Assembly: GCA_030704615.1 (NCBI GenBank)
Contig: CM060731.1
Location: 61,734,756-61,794,755 of the forward strand
Origin: Takakia lepidozioides
Taxonomy: Eukaryota; Streptophyta; Takakiopsida; Takakiales; Takakiaceae
DNA: 60,000 bases
Direction of reading: 5' to 3'
Each line of letters opens with the position of its first letter. Within the stretch, counting starts at the first letter, position 1. Below are positions 1 through 12,256 of this stretch, piece by piece. A model generated the notes under the pieces. That model made no database searches. It was given only the letters and a program-made list of their open reading frames with translations, and was not told where the DNA came from. Position numbers and translations under genes: made by a program.

Positions 1-1660
1 TGTTGTGTTTTGTTTTGTTTTGTTTTGTAGCGTTGTTGAGATCTCCCAAACCGCGGCCCCAGCGCGGGTGCTTGGTGCCGTTGGAAAGTCCTCGATGAGG
101 AGGGGTGCACCGGCTTGGTCTCATGATTTTGGAACAAGCGGTGAGGGAGATGTGGAATTCCAAGTACTTCTGGTCGCTGGAAATTCACAAAAAATAACAA
201 AAATGGCAAAGTGGGCATTCCTGGGACAATGGTTGGAGCCTCGATGGGAGAGATATCAAGGCTCAGTGGAAAAAAACTTACTTAGATGACATTGGACACT
301 TGGGCCAATGGCAAAGGCTACCCTAGAGGTTGCATTTGGGCCTCGACATAGGAAACGCACTTTGATACATAGGGGATTGCACTTGGAGATAGATGACACT
401 GGACACTTGGGCCAACGGCACAAGCTATACTAGAGGTCGCACTTGGTCTCGACATAGGAGACGCATTGGGATACATAGGGGATTGCACTTGGGCTTAGAT
501 GACACTGGGCACTTGGGCCAACGACACAAGCTACCCTAGTAGTGATAATGTAAGAGCTTAATGCACATGTTTGATTTAACAGAGCGGTACGCTGGTCTCG
601 GGCATGTCACATCCCCTCTCATGACATGCAATCGGGTGACAGGTATAAAATCTCCTAGGAAGAAGTTACACCATACACAAGGTTAGGGTGACACAGTCCG
701 AGGTGACACTACCACCCATCAAGAATCGAGCCCGCACCTCATAGCTACTACCATCGCCATCACCTTATTAGTAGGCTACTTGTCGTTGAAAAAAGACCAC
801 CTGCATTTTGAAATAAAGAGTTTGCAAGAACAAGAGGTTGGGCAAGATTTGACAAGCCCAGGGAGCAAAAGTATGTACCAGAAAATTGCATGAGTGCATT
901 AAATGCTTACATAATTCTTGTTGTTTCCCCACCGAAGGGGGCTGGTATCATGAGGACCTGCGGTGTGGAGGATATGGAATTTTGAGTACTTTGGGTTGCT
1001 GGAAATTCAGGAAAAATAGCAAAGTGGGCTTTCCTCGAGCAATGATTGGTCGCCCCTTCACTTGGGAGATTTGGAATTTCAAGTACTTTTGGTTGCTGGA
1101 AATTCGCGAAAAATAACAACGTGGATATATCAATTTTTTTTTAAATGATATATTGCAAAAAGTGTGCTTTGTTGGAACAATGACATGGAGATCTCCCAAA
1201 CTGTAGGGCCTATGCATAGGGGATCACACTTGGACTTAGATGACATTGGACACTGGAGGGTCGCACTTGGGCCTCTACATGGGAGACGCACTAGGATACA
1301 TAGGAGATTGCACTTGGGCTTAGATTTCAAAACTTCACACATGTGGCAATGGCAGATGCTACCCTAGGCCTAGATCTCCCAAACAGGAAGTCTCTTGATA
1401 CATAGGGGATTGCACATGGACTTAGATAACATTGGACACCGGAGGTTGCACTTGGGCCTCTCTCTACATGGGAGAAGCACTTGGATGCATAGGAGATTGC
1501 ACTTGGGCTTAGATTTCAATTCTTCACACATGGGCCAATGACAAAGGCTCCCCTAGGTCTAGATATTCTAGATTTCCCAAACATGAGGGTCTGTGGATAC
1601 ATAGGGGATTGGACTGGGACTTAGATGACAGTGGACACTTGGGCCAATGACTATCCTAGT
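1..1660 (+). repeat. Dispersed/tandem-like repeat family, left-edge block
   Basis: The first 540 bases hold about three degenerate units of roughly 107 bases. Each unit contains a 'gatgacactggacacttggg' core, then 'gaggtcgcac', then 'catacataggggattgcac' (starts near 285, 390 and 500). Similar units recur at 1225-1660. A second motif, 'tcaagtacttttggttgctg' followed by 'gaaattcgcgaaaaatagc', lies near 1080-1110. The same motifs reappear, mostly inverted, at 47.3-49.3 kb and in this orientation at 49.7-50.2 and 50.95-51.1 kb. I see no coding capacity; short open frames here are accidental. Class of element unknown. Confidence 0.6.
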
Positions 1661-2981
1661 ATTAGTGACCACATCTCATTTTCTATTAGATTAACAATTA
1701 TATTGAAAAACGAGAAGGCTGTTCGAAGTTTGAAGTCCCCACTTATAATTGTTAAATAAACTGATTTTACCATATTATTTTCAGCCTCTGCTTATTTACT
1801 TGTCAAGAAAAACATAACCCCTAAAGGACGAGCTAACTTTTGGGAGTTTTCCCAAAAAGTGGGCCATACCCTCCATTGCTAAGCTGTAACTTCCTACCCC
1901 CTTAGATCCAGCTGGATGAACAGTTCCATTCCATCCCTACCTACTACATGAAGGTCCTCAGAAAATTGTAGCACTTTTGACTGTTCCATTTAGTAGATTA
2001 TAACAAAAGAAAATTGGCCAAGTTGAAACCATGAACAGAAAAAGAGAGGAAAATTTGCTTTGACCATGCAAGTTTGGTGATTTTACATTTTTCCATGAAG
2101 AAATGGCCTCCAGAATCGGGATAAGGGGCAACCAACAGGTCATCTCCCATATTCTCAAACCAAAATGCCAAAAATATAGGGAGGCTGCTTTGTATGTGAA
2201 ATCTGGGGAGTAACTTATCTTGTTTTGACTTCTTTTCCATGAGGTGACATTTGTTTTCCAATTCCTCAGGTTTATAAGTGCGCAGTAACATTTCATGGTG
2301 CCTTGTCAAAAACTTTTGGCATTATGATAAATTTTCGGCCCTAGATGTTATCTTGAACATTGCCCATTTGACTGCCACGTAGGCAGGTCAATGGTGCTCT
2401 AACACTGAATTTCAAGAAACCCTGGCACTTTGCAAAATTCTAGGAAGTTGAGCTCTTATGATTTTTTGGCGCCACATGTGCTCTCTGACATCTACAATTC
2501 ATCTTCAAGGTTCGCTTCCATCCACTAACATCCATGGGAATTGGAGCGTGGCAAGTAATCCCCGGTCCCGTCGTCCTTTAGGAGTTAAATCAGACACAAC
2601 AATCTCCCAGATTTAATGTCAACCATTTCACAACCAATTCATAATCACAAAAGGGTAGGGCTCGCATTTTCACCATCTTTTGTGTTATCGGTCATAGACC
2701 TCACATTTTAAGAAGATTGATCTTCCTCAGAGCAGTTGATTGACCAGTGCACACGCATGATGTTCACGTTATAACTTGTACAATGGCAACATGTGCACTA
2801 ATCAGTTACTTCGGAAGAAAATGCTGTTTGAACACAGAGTCCTTACATACTGTTGAGAGTTGAGAAGAATCTTCTAGTCCTGAGGAGTTATCCTATAGGC
2901 TACCAGTATAACTAACATCCCTATATCTAACATATCCAACATCCCTATGCCATGGCCAAGGGAGAAACCAAAGCTCAAGAG
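1661..2981. other. Intergenic, no gene recognised
   Basis: AT-rich DNA just downstream of the 3' end of the FAD monooxygenase gene. Open frames on the minus strand near 1960-2310 are short, of uneven composition and match no domain I know. The 3' UTR and polyadenylation region of the neighbour probably fall within the right-hand few hundred bases. Confidence 0.4.
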
Positions 2982-5949
2982 TTACCCACTTAAGGGTGGT
3001 GAAGGGAGCTTCCCACAGTCATATAGTGTGTGACTTAGAATATCAGAAGCTTGAATGAGCTTCGGCACAGCAAATTTGTCACGGAAATAAATGAAGGGAG
3101 CTACATTCCATCCAAAGAAGGCGCCAGAAAAGTATGCTTTCAGAGTCAGCGCCAAAGTCCGATACCACCGTTCCTTTTGGTAGGCGTACAAGGCTTCAGC
3201 CAGAATTTTGAGCTGGGTGGGAGCTTCTGCCTCGACACTGAGGGCTTGAGAGAGGTTTTTAACAAGAATGACGGCGTCTTCCAGACAAAGGCCAACACCC
3301 TGCCCAAGGTTGGGTGTTATTGGGTGAAATGCGTCACCAGCCACCGTCACCCCATCCCTTGCAGCCGGGGGAGTTATAAGAGGAAGAGACCAGCGATCAC
3401 CTAACGTGCTCCGATTGAAGGCATCCAAGGGGGTGTTGTGAATACAGTCTAGGAGGTCCTTGGGCCAGCCTACTGTCCACTTCAAAGCCTCCTCCTTCAC
3501 ATGTTGTGGGTCTGTAACTTTAGGATCTGCCCGCCATTGCCCATTTGCAGTGCAAACAAGTCTCAGTTTTTGCTGCAACAAGTTATATCCACTTCATGGC
3601 AACTGGATATCCACCTACATGTCAGTTTCACCTCCGTTTTCCTCATTATTGTTGACCTCACACAGATGTGGCACTCTCTCAAGTGACTACTGGCAGTGCT
3701 GACGACGATTAGTACCATGATGTGGCAGTGAGGAACGAACTAGCAACAATGTGATTCATGGATTGGAAGTCATACACTAATGGAGAACTACCTAAGAGAT
3801 AGAAAGTGCTTGGAAACATTTTATCCGCAGCAAAAACCCTTTGGTTAAACCCGGCTGTAGATAATCTGAAGTTTTAGCAGCAATACTATCTTCTTGAAAG
3901 TTAAGTCCAGGAGCAATGGAGGAATGTACAAGGAAGAGGGCTGGAATGAAGAAGAGATCTATGTCCATAGAGAAGGAGAAAGGACAAGATGTTGGGCTCA
4001 GAGATACCTTTAGGTGAGGTGTTGAATGCTACAAACCAAGATATTCTTGTGGGGGAAATGGGCAAAATGCCTGCTCGCACACCGTGCCCAAGAATCTGTT
4101 GAAACTTAGGTGCGTATCCGTGCCCGTCTTTATAAAATGCCATTCCTCGCACCCCTACCTGCCCAGCAGGTTTGGGCTCCCGGAGCCCTAGCCATGAGCG
4201 AACCACAGAGCGAACTCCATCACAACCTACCAGAACCTGCATAACATATCATCCAAAGGTCAGCAAAGCAGCTACATCATAAATTTAGACACGATCATGG
4301 CCAATTGCCACTTCAGCAGAGGACTTATTAAAGAGTGAAGCTCATGCCACTGGATTGTGAACTCTCTCCCTTCTCTTTGCTAGACACAGTCAGTAGCAGG
4401 CCAGTGGGCACCTTAGTAGCAATAGTGGTGCCGTCCTGTAGCTCCAGTTTAGTCAGGCCCTGCAACTCCGTTGGTTTGTGAATTCCTGTCACACGTGCAT
4501 TGAATTGAATCGAGCCATGCGGTAGTGCCTCAGCAAGTGTCTCCAACAACACCTTGCGCACCACCCCTCGCATCTCATGTGGCCTGGTTTCACATCAGCC
4601 CATTTCAGGTTATCTAGGTAACTTACAAACAGTTGAGGGATTAAGAAGTCGTCATGAAACCGGAAACACAGCATTGAGGACAGTATTTCATGAGACCAGG
4701 CTGCCATAATATATTTGTGAGGAAGTGTGACCCTCCGGAAAACTTGGCATGCCTCACAAAATGCAGGAATTACTGGACACTGGGTGCACTGTCTGTCTAC
4801 AGTAGAGCCCGCAGTTCTACTTCAACACAAGCAGAAAAGCTTGCATACTCACCCTCCTGGCTCACCAATGAATGTATAATCGTTCAACACTGTCCCGTCC
4901 TCGGTCTGGAAATCACCTCTGCACCCAAGTTCAAGCACATTATCTCCTCAATGCCCATGACACTCGAACAATTTTTGTCATTGACTATATATATATATGA
5001 ATGCCACTTGCATAACCACTTCATACTGGAAAGCTAAGAAAGGTACTGAAGGTTCAAAGAGAAAAGTACCCAGTAACAAGTGTGAATTGAGATCGAAGCT
5101 GCTCTCCCACTCCCAGAGCATCAAGGGCACGCCACCCGTTTGCAAATATACCAAGAGAGGCGCCTTCCGACGGCAATGAGCTTGCCTGCTCCAGCACCAG
5201 CGCCTTCACTCCAACCCTGTTTCAACTCGCGCCTTTAAAACTTTGAACGGGAACGAGAGTACTAGCATTGAGAAAAGTTCTAGAAATTTTGTCCCAAATT
5301 GATGATTTGTGGCTCCATAAGATGATCTTCAACATTGAAACACCCCTCCATGCCGCATTGTTGCCTGTGCTAAAATTACTGATCAATCTCACGAATTATT
5401 TGATTGATGTTTGCTTGCTCTGACCATTACCGTCTCTTCAGTTGTGGACTCGGATGTATTGATCATACTTGCCGTAGTCTTGTGAGCATCGACCTCACCT
5501 GTTTAGACAGGGAAAGTCCAATGGAGAGAGGATGTCCTACTATGTGATTTCCTTGTTACAAACGAGAAAAGATTCGCGAGCCTATCATTCCCTTAGCTTC
5601 CCACAGCTAGTTTTACAGACTGGGTAGCGTAGCTGGAGTGTGGCCCAAAATGGTACCCGAACGTAAGCTTGACCAAAACCAGCATTATCCGAACACGCAA
5701 CTTGGACAGAAGGAGATCGTCAAACCTGTGCAAGCCGAGGGCTGTGGCAAGGCCGGCGATCCCAGCGCCCACTATCACAACAGTCTCTGTTTGTCCGACT
5801 CTTTGACCTCCACCACTTTCTCTTCCCACTTGAACAGGAGGCGCACCTACCGCACTCACTGCTCGCGCCATTCCTCCCCTCCTTCGATATTCACAGGAAA
5901 GTTTCGTGCGACTGGTCAATCTACTATGGTATAAGCCTGCATTATCCAT
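2982..5949 (-). CDS. FAD-dependent monooxygenase, CTF2 / zeaxanthin-epoxidase-like, six exons
   Basis: Exons read on the minus strand: 5726-5949, 5070-5216, 4853-4918, 4412-4583, 4008-4236, 2982-3526. All introns are GT-AG and all phases close, giving about 460 residues, the usual size for plant CTF2-type salicylate-hydroxylase-like monooxygenases. Exon 1 carries the Rossmann dinucleotide-binding motif VVIVGAGIAGLATALGLHR. Exon 2 continues with VGVKALVLEQASSLP. Exon 4 holds MRGVVRKVLLETL. Exon 5 has the DG motif VLVGCDGVRSVVRSWLGL. The last exon has the FAD ribose-binding GD motif GDAFHPITPNLGQG followed by LCLEDAVIL. The start at 5949 gives an N-terminus rich in Ser, Thr and Arg, compatible with a plastid transit peptide. 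Upstream in-frame Met codons at 6081 and 6291 cannot be excluded. By family it should hydroxylate a small hydrophobic or aromatic substrate using NAD(P)H and FAD; the substrate is unknown. Confidence 0.88.
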
Positions 5950-6291
5950 TTTAACATTTGACCGGAGCGAGGGCGCATGAGAGAGAAAGCCATGGCTCAG
6001 GTTATGAGCAGAGGTGAGACGTGAAACAGCACTTGGCGGAGCTCTTTGACACCAGGATGGGCACATGGACGTCTTCATCATCACACAAGAGTTTGGCGAA
6101 CTGGGTGGGCGAGAAATGAATGCCAGACAGCTCTGGTGATCGCCCGAGCTCAAAACAAACTGAAATGAAGCACAAACAGGCCAGCCTCCCCCACACTCAC
6201 AAAGCAACAACAATGTTGAAGGTCCGGAGCAGAGAGACGTAGCTGCTGGGACAGCGCTCTCACCGCCTGTACCTACACTAGCATGCAGCAC

Positions 6292-7779
6292 TTAAACCTG
6301 CCATTGCAGGTATGTACTCCTGCATCGGCACTCTAAGCTACTTAGGGGGCGGTGATTAAGGTCATGTCGACATTTTTCCGTAACGCATGAAGTAACTAAT
6401 AGCTCGATTCCATTTCCACTGTTCTTGCTCTTGGTTCCGTAGTATAAAGTAAACCCAAAACGGCTGAGGAAACGCCATAAGCCAACGAGAATGTAAAAGT
6501 CGTTTACAGGGTGGTATCCCTTCTGTAAGCCTTCACGGTCCCCACATGCTTGTCCCCTGTTTTAAAATCTATAGAACTTCAAAACAAAGTCGAAATCTCC
6601 CTCGAAAGGCTCGCCTATCTAGCAGGCTCTTTTTACATGTCTTGGCAGGGACAGTGTGTAAATAGGTCACTCCCACACGCCCCGCAGGACCAGCACAGGA
6701 CGATGCCACTGGGAGTGCAGTTAAGACTTAAAAGTAAAAGCTGGTTAACACTTGAGAACCTGGAATTAATGCTCGTATTGTTTTTTAAAAATTGCTCGTA
6801 TAAAAAATCAACAATTCATTCAAATATGGTTGTTCACGAGCTTCCCACAATGACGACTTGATGAGACTCTACGTAGCGAATTCATGATGCGTGAAATCAC
6901 TGACATGGATCTTTGCAGGCAAAATTACAGCCCACGCGTTTGTGGAGTTGGTGTTGCAACTTGCGGGGCCACGCAATGCACTTGCATTCCTAACGAGCCC
7001 TCAGTAGTTGTGGTGCACACATGTACCACGAGGTGCACCCATTTTTGGAAGGTGTCAGAGCAGGTGTGCTTTTGCAATCACTCCGACGGCCGACTCGCTG
7101 GCCCTACATACGTCAACTTGGAAATCTAAGTAAAGATGTGGATGCTGATTTTGTTCCACCGTCAAGTATCTCAGACATGGGTGGTACTTGGGTAATGCTG
7201 AGCCGGGCTGGTATGTGCATTGTGCACTTTGGAATATTTAGCTCTCTTTGCGATCATTTGTATCACCAAGACCCGTATTATCTGGATCATCCAGAGCCAA
7301 AGAGGCACTAACTTACTGTGCTTGGATTGGTCGTGCAGGTCAACAGACTACATCACGTCGGCGTAGAACTTCCCAGTGCAATTAGGATGATGCACAAGAT
7401 GCATAGGAAGCGGCATCAAAATGTAGGCGAAAGCAAGTGGTGCCCCTACAAAGAAGTTGATCCCCGGATGGAGCGAATAAGTTTTTAGTAATTTTTCCAG
7501 CCTTCTGCGTGGAAGAGTTAGACACACCTATGTACTTGGAATCCGATGCACATTTTGCCTCTTGACCTCCATATACAGAGGAGCCAACAGGAGGGCCAGA
7601 GTGACTGCAATAAGTAATGTCCCAACCCAAAAATATCTGAGCATGGACGTCGTTGGCCTTCCTGATTCCACTGCTCCCACCTGCACCACACTTGTTCCCA
7701 AGTAATTGCCAGGCTGATTGCAATGAGGGCCATCCTTTGGAAGATTCCAAATGCACTTGCTATCGAATCGAAAGCCTCG
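6292..7779. other. Intergenic upstream of the FAD monooxygenase
   Basis: About 1.5 kb between the monooxygenase start region and the first MITE. It should contain that gene's promoter, but I see no clear TATA box at a convincing distance. Open frames here are short and unrecognised. Confidence 0.35.
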
Positions 7780-8208
7780 GAATTTTGTGTGGCCTCTGCA
7801 GAGGGGACAGGGACCTGACAGCGGCCCCGCTAAATTAAAAGGATCCCTATTCCCCTGTTTCTCTTATATATCCAAAAAAACGTCGGATTTGCTGTCATGG
7901 CAGAGGTTGTGGGCTGGCGGTAGGTCGATGGCGATGAGGCTATGCAGGTCTCTTCCAATCCTTGAACGAAGCTCCAGCAGTTGGCGCTTGTTGTATTTAC
8001 CCCCACTACTCTCATGCAGATAGTTCAGCCTGGTTTTGCAGCTACCTTCATGTCCTAAAATCCTCAAACTACCTGCATGGAGGTAGTTGTAAAATTCACA
8101 TGCCAAAAACATTCTAAGTCCTTTGACGAAGGTAGTTTGCTCCTATATTAATGAGACGGCATGACGGTCGTCTGACCAGCCTCATAACGACAAGGCCACA
8201 CAAAATTC
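7780..8208. mobile_element. MITE copy 1 (terminal inverted repeats, non-autonomous)
   Basis: The left end reads gaattttgtgtggcct and the right end is its inverse with one mismatch (aggccacacaaaattc, 8193-8208). The internal sequence aligns, in opposite orientation, with the element at 12386-12845. Shared internal marks are 'ctgacagcggcccc', 'ctgtttctcttatata' and the palindromic 'aactacctccatgcaggtag' type segments. It is 429 bases long with no coding capacity. A target-site duplication is not clear, so the superfamily is undecided. Confidence 0.75.
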
Positions 8209-8529
8209 TGAGCGGATTCGAAAGCACTTGACAAAGTTCCATAGCCCCCACACATCCCAGCTTTTAGTCTTGAGAAGTCTATGGGAACACTCTGGCCTCT
8301 TGGTCCCCACTCCCCACTCCTAGGCCTTGGGTATGTGAGAAAATTCCTAGCAATTCCACCTACTAGGCCCGGGCCCAGGCTGCTTTTTGTACCTGTCATA
8401 TCAGGTTTGACAGGCAAAAAAGCTTTTCATTGTTTGATATTAGCGTCTTCAATGCCCGCGCATGTGGCTGCGGCACGCTCGCATGTGGCACAGGGGTCGC
8501 CGAGGGCGGGAGGCCCCTACCCGGACCCA

Positions 8530-9050
8530 GCCAGTGTGCTGCTCGGTCTGCCAAGAGAGTCTGTTGGGCCCACAAAACACATTCTAGCGGTCGGAAGCTA
8601 GTTTAGCATTGAGCAGATATAGGGTGTCATAGTGCCTCGTCATCGTCAACACATCATCGTCGCTACATTTCGTCGTTGGAGTGTTTGCTGGAAGAACTTC
8701 AGGCCGTCAGTAACAGAGACGAGGAGAAGCTGTGGACTGAATACTTTTCTGACCCCAATCAATGGTGGGACAATCGATGCAAAAAGGTCAATGGCTGTTA
8801 GATTACAGAGAGTAGCAGATGCAATTGAGCATAGGAACTAGTGGGATATGTTGAGTTGGGTGTTTCCTAGAACAAATATAGGCTGTTATTGTCAGCTGCT
8901 AGCAAAGAGTCTGCCCGGCAAGAGAGTCTGTTGGGGCCCACAAAACACATTCTAGCGGTCGAAAGCTAGTTTAGCGTAGAGCAGATATAGGGTGTCATAG
9001 TGCCTCGTCATTGTCGCCACGTCATCGTCGTTAAATTTTTTGGAATTTGC
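8530..9050 (+). pseudogene. OSB-like (PDF motif) gene fragment with duplicated leader
   Basis: The exon at 8718-8786 encodes DEEKLWTEYFSDPNQWWDNR then CKK. This is the first half of the PDF motif of plant organellar single-stranded DNA-binding (OSB) proteins, whose hallmark is LW..(12)..WWDNR before the PDF triplet. A GT follows CKK and would be the splice donor. The matching second half (PDFK...MWINSYKKPAWV) is found elsewhere in the window but not in place here. A leader of about 105 bases ('gagagtctgttgggcccac' ... 'gtgtcatagtgcctcgtca') occurs twice, at about 8545-8650 and 8915-9010, and a related one sits near 35290-35340. A decayed gene copy. Confidence 0.55.
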
Positions 9051-9339
9051 CCAGACTACCCGCCCGAAAAAACGCCAATAGAACTCCTCGCGCCAAGTTT
9101 TCCGGAACTGCCCGGACTGCCCGGTTCTTGATCTTCTTGAATTGCAGGAGGGGTTTCACACGCCGATCGCAGATGGAGACATTTGCATATTATAAGTACA
9201 GCGCATGAGCTCTCACAGATGGTGGGACAACCGCAATCGCAAGGTGTGGCTTTTAATTTGTCAATCCTGCAAATGGGGGCTCTTAGTACCATGATTCGGT
9301 ATTCTTCCTAATGTTTACAAAGTTCTTGGGAAAGTCAGC

Positions 9340-9960
9340 TTGGTCTTAACAGGCCGTGTTTCAATCTCTACCTGCTCAGCTATACCGTGGTGGTTCTCAC
9401 AGACCAATTCGACATTATCTGACTACAGACACAAGCAACACACATAAGAGGTCATTTTGGGTTGATGGTCGGCCCAGTCCTCCATGGGTCATGACACAAG
9501 GTCAAGGACAATGTGGTGAGGGCGCCTTCTTCGACCTATTTCAGCTTGTTTTGCCCTCTCATCGGACTCAGTCTTGAGATGCATACTGAATTCTGTAAGT
9601 GAGCTCGTTGGGTGGATCTGTGGTGGTTTGGAGTGACCTTAACAAGTTACTGCCGATATGGCAGCAGGGAAATATCCAAAAACAGATAACGAGGAGAAGT
9701 TTCGGAATGAATACTCAAGTCAACATAAGAACTAGTGTAATAAGTAGGGTTGGGGTGTTTGCTAGAAGAACTTTAGGCCGTCAGTAACAGAGACGAGGAA
9801 AAGCTGTGGAATGAATACTTTTCTGACCCCAATCAATGGTGGGACAATCGATGCAAAAAGATCAATAGCTGTTGGATTACAGAGAGTAGCATATGCAATT
9901 GAGCATAGGAACTAGTGGGATATGTTGAGTTGGGTGTTTCCTAGAACAAATATAGGATGT
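9340..9960 (+). pseudogene. OSB-like gene fragment, plus orientation
   Basis: It holds the linker exon region ('gggtggatctgtggtggttt' near 9609) and then 9792-9860, encoding DEEKLWNEYFSDPNQWWDNR then CKK. The position after CKK reads AT instead of the GT donor present in the copy at 8786, so this copy would not splice normally. It faces an inverted relative at 9975-10530. Confidence 0.5.
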
Positions 9961-9974
9961 CATTGTCAGTTGCG

Positions 9975-10530
9975 TTGTCACATTGTTAGTATCATGTCAA
10001 AGTCACTCCAAACTATCAAAGATTCACTCAACCAGTTAACTTGCAGAATTCAACATGGAACCTTAGGGCTGGTTCTGATAAGAAGGAAAAACAAGGTGAA
10101 ATGTGTTGAAGAAGGGACAACCAGTATGTAGCCCAGTGGTAATGGGCACATACCTTGTTGGATGTGGTTGTGGGTTCAAACCACCGTCTAGTGTGTCATG
10201 AAGGTGTCCACCTTCCTGCTGGAAGGCAATAGCCCTTCAGGGTCAAGTGACACCATAAGTTACGTTCCCTTCGGAAGGCGTCATTCTTTTGTTGAAGAAG
10301 GTGCCTTGAGTAGCAGTGCCTGATTTTATCAATTCCGCCGCCGCTGCTGTAGCTTCCAGTTGACCATCTATCCATGCAGGTTGCTAGTAGCTATTGATCC
10401 ATAGGGAATCATAGGTAATCTGGAGCTTCAAGTCCTGCCCTCTTCGATGAAGCTGGACCCACCCTGTATCCCTGCTCCTTCAGCTATCCATGCCTCTGCA
10501 CAAATCATGCATTTCAGATCAGCTTGCAAA
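9975..10530 (-). pseudogene. OSB-like gene fragment, minus orientation, interrupted by a SINE
   Basis: Read on the minus strand, an acceptor 'tttgtgcag' (about 10500) is followed by a decayed PDF exon ending in PAWIDGQLEATAAAAELIKS (about 10380-10310). This continues into the linker found in sister copies at 19.9, 21.1 and 21.85 kb. The SINE at 10116-10289 sits in the linker region. Together with 9340-9960 it forms an inverted pair around 9970. Confidence 0.5.
10116..10289 (+). mobile_element. tRNA-derived SINE with 12-bp target-site duplication
   Basis: The head has an RNA polymerase III A box (TAGCCCAGTGGTAATGGGC, near 10129) and a B box (GGGTTCAAACC, near 10172). The insert is flanked by a perfect duplication, TGTTGAAGAAGG, at 10104-10115 and 10290-10301. 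Sister OSB copies near 19886-19910 and 21030-21050 carry the same flanking sequence uninterrupted, so they act as empty sites. The 3' end is T-rich (ttcttt). Length 174 bases. Confidence 0.85.
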
Positions 10531-10689
10531 CAACACAGTGTCCCCACATACACAACATGGTCACATCAATCCTTGAAGTTGATCTGTCCACTACAAAAAG
10601 ATAGAACTTTGTAATTAGAACAAGTTTAGCTGGAGGCATGCGCAACCCAATGTGTGACCTTTGTGAACCCACATTTCAACCCAACGTGT

Positions 10690-11560
10690 GACACCACATT
10701 TCATTCAACCATGTTGTTGAACACTCCCTTTGCATCGGCCTCCATGCATCCACACTTGGCATACAAGTCCACGAGGGCATAGTTCAGAACAACATCTAGT
10801 AAATTCCAGCTTGGATGATGTCACCACGAACTTCTTTGCCCTTTTGCAGGGCTATTGGGCATATCATGGGATTACATCCTCCTTGCACACACGTTTGGCA
10901 TACAAGTGCATAAGGGCATAGTTCATATCGACATCTAGTACAATTCCAGCTTGGATGATCATGAACTTCTTTGCCATTTTGCAGGGTTGCCAGGCTTGCA
11001 CACGCATTGCAAACGTAACAAACACAATGTGGTTGCGCTGCACCATTTGCTCATAAGTCTCCAAAGGGCCTCCATCCCGCGCCGTTGTTGTGCATATCCT
11101 GGGATCATAATCCTCCATGCACCCCCATTTGGCATACAAGTCCACAAGGGCATAGTTCAGAACGACATGTATCAATTCAATTCCAGCTTGGATGATGTCA
11201 CCACGAACCCTGTCTTCACTCATTGGTGTATCCTTGTAGTTGTACCCAAACTTGGCATACATGTCCACTACGGCAACGTTCAGAATCACATCAGATACAA
11301 TATCAGCTTTGACGATATCACCGTGGACCTCTGTACCCTTTTCTAGGCCGGTTGCCAGGCTTGCATTTGATATACATATCCACCAAGGCAGTGTTTAGAG
11401 ACATCTAGTGGTATAATTCCAGCTTTGACGATGTCACCATGGACCTTTGCGTCATTTCCATGGCTACCAGGCTTGCATTTGACATACATGTACACCAGGG
11501 GAATGTTCCTGCTGTCAAGTGTGAGTGGATTTGAGGGCGTCTCATCAGGTGTGGAAGTGT
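10690..11560 (-). pseudogene. PPR fragments, degenerate
   Basis: Minus-strand reading gives repeated pieces of PLS-type PPR motifs: VVDMYAKFG, YALVDLYAKWGCMED, LETYEQMVQ and YALMHLYAKR, separated by frame changes. One open stretch of 141 codons spans 10864-11289. There is no start, transit peptide or C-terminal E/DYW domain. It belongs to the same lineage as the larger PPR blocks further right. Confidence 0.7.
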
Positions 11561-11729
11561 CTGCATACTAGGCAGAAAAAAGGTTCAACTCCCCCTCACT
11601 TCTTGGGCATAGATAGATAGATACAATGAAATACGGAGATGTGACATGAGTGCTACGGCAACACTCTGCCATTCTTCTTTCGAAAAACAATGAAATATGG
11701 GATGTATGTATGTAACACCATTAAGATGG

Positions 11730-11815
11730 CCCACCATTCTTTGTTAAAATTGAACGTAGTTCTCATAATTCGTCGCTAGTAGTGCGGAGCAACGCGAAGC
11801 CCTAGTAAATATGCA
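11730..11815 (+). repeat. Solitary copy of the ~85-bp 'gcggagcaacgcgaagccc' repeat
   Basis: The sequence 'cgtcgctagtagtgcggagc' then 'aacgcgaagccctagt' matches the pair of inverted copies at 35180-35266 and 36785-36872. Here it stands alone, directly left of the candidate SINE at 11852. Confidence 0.55.
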
Positions 11816-11851
11816 CATAAAGCATTAGTTATTTCAGAGGTTTGCAGAAAG

Positions 11852-12256
11852 TGACGAGTAGTGTGGTGGTTAAGAACATCGAATAATAAGCATGAGGTTT
11901 GGTACTCAAATCCTGCCAGGTTGTACTGTGATAATAATGTGTGTTATTTAATATATATTTTGTCAAAGGGTCTGCCAGTCCGCTCGAAGGTTGGAGTCGG
12001 TCTGCTCGACCGCTCGTCGATCTGCCCAGCGGTTGGAGTCGGTCTGCTGAAGGGTCTGCCCAGTCCGCTAGAAGGTCCGCCGCTGTAGATGAACAAGGAC
12101 TTGAAAAAATTTCAAAATCTGGCCGACCTGGTGAATGGGCGGTGGGCTTATGAGCTCACCCATGGCCGTACTGGCGGGGCCCATAGGTGCATTGAAGACG
12201 TTAATATTAAAAAAATGAGAGGCCACCTCTAAAAAAAAAAAAAAAAAAAAAAAAAC
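11852..12256 (+). mobile_element. Candidate SINE-like retroposon with long poly(A)
   Basis: It starts with 'gtagtgtggtggttaagaac' (A-box-like) and 'ggtactcaaatcctgcc' (B-box-like), and ends in an uninterrupted A run of about 26 at 12231-12256. The interior has a short repeated 'ggttggagtcggtctgct' element (near 11991 and 12033). I could not find a target-site duplication, and the 400-base length is long for a simple SINE. Confidence 0.35.

Noticed and set aside
5593-6291. Long N-terminal extension of the FAD monooxygenase starting at 6291
   Set aside because: The frame is open, but the extra ~114 residues have unusual Cys/Ser-rich composition. Starting at 5949 gives normal family length. Kept only as an alternative.
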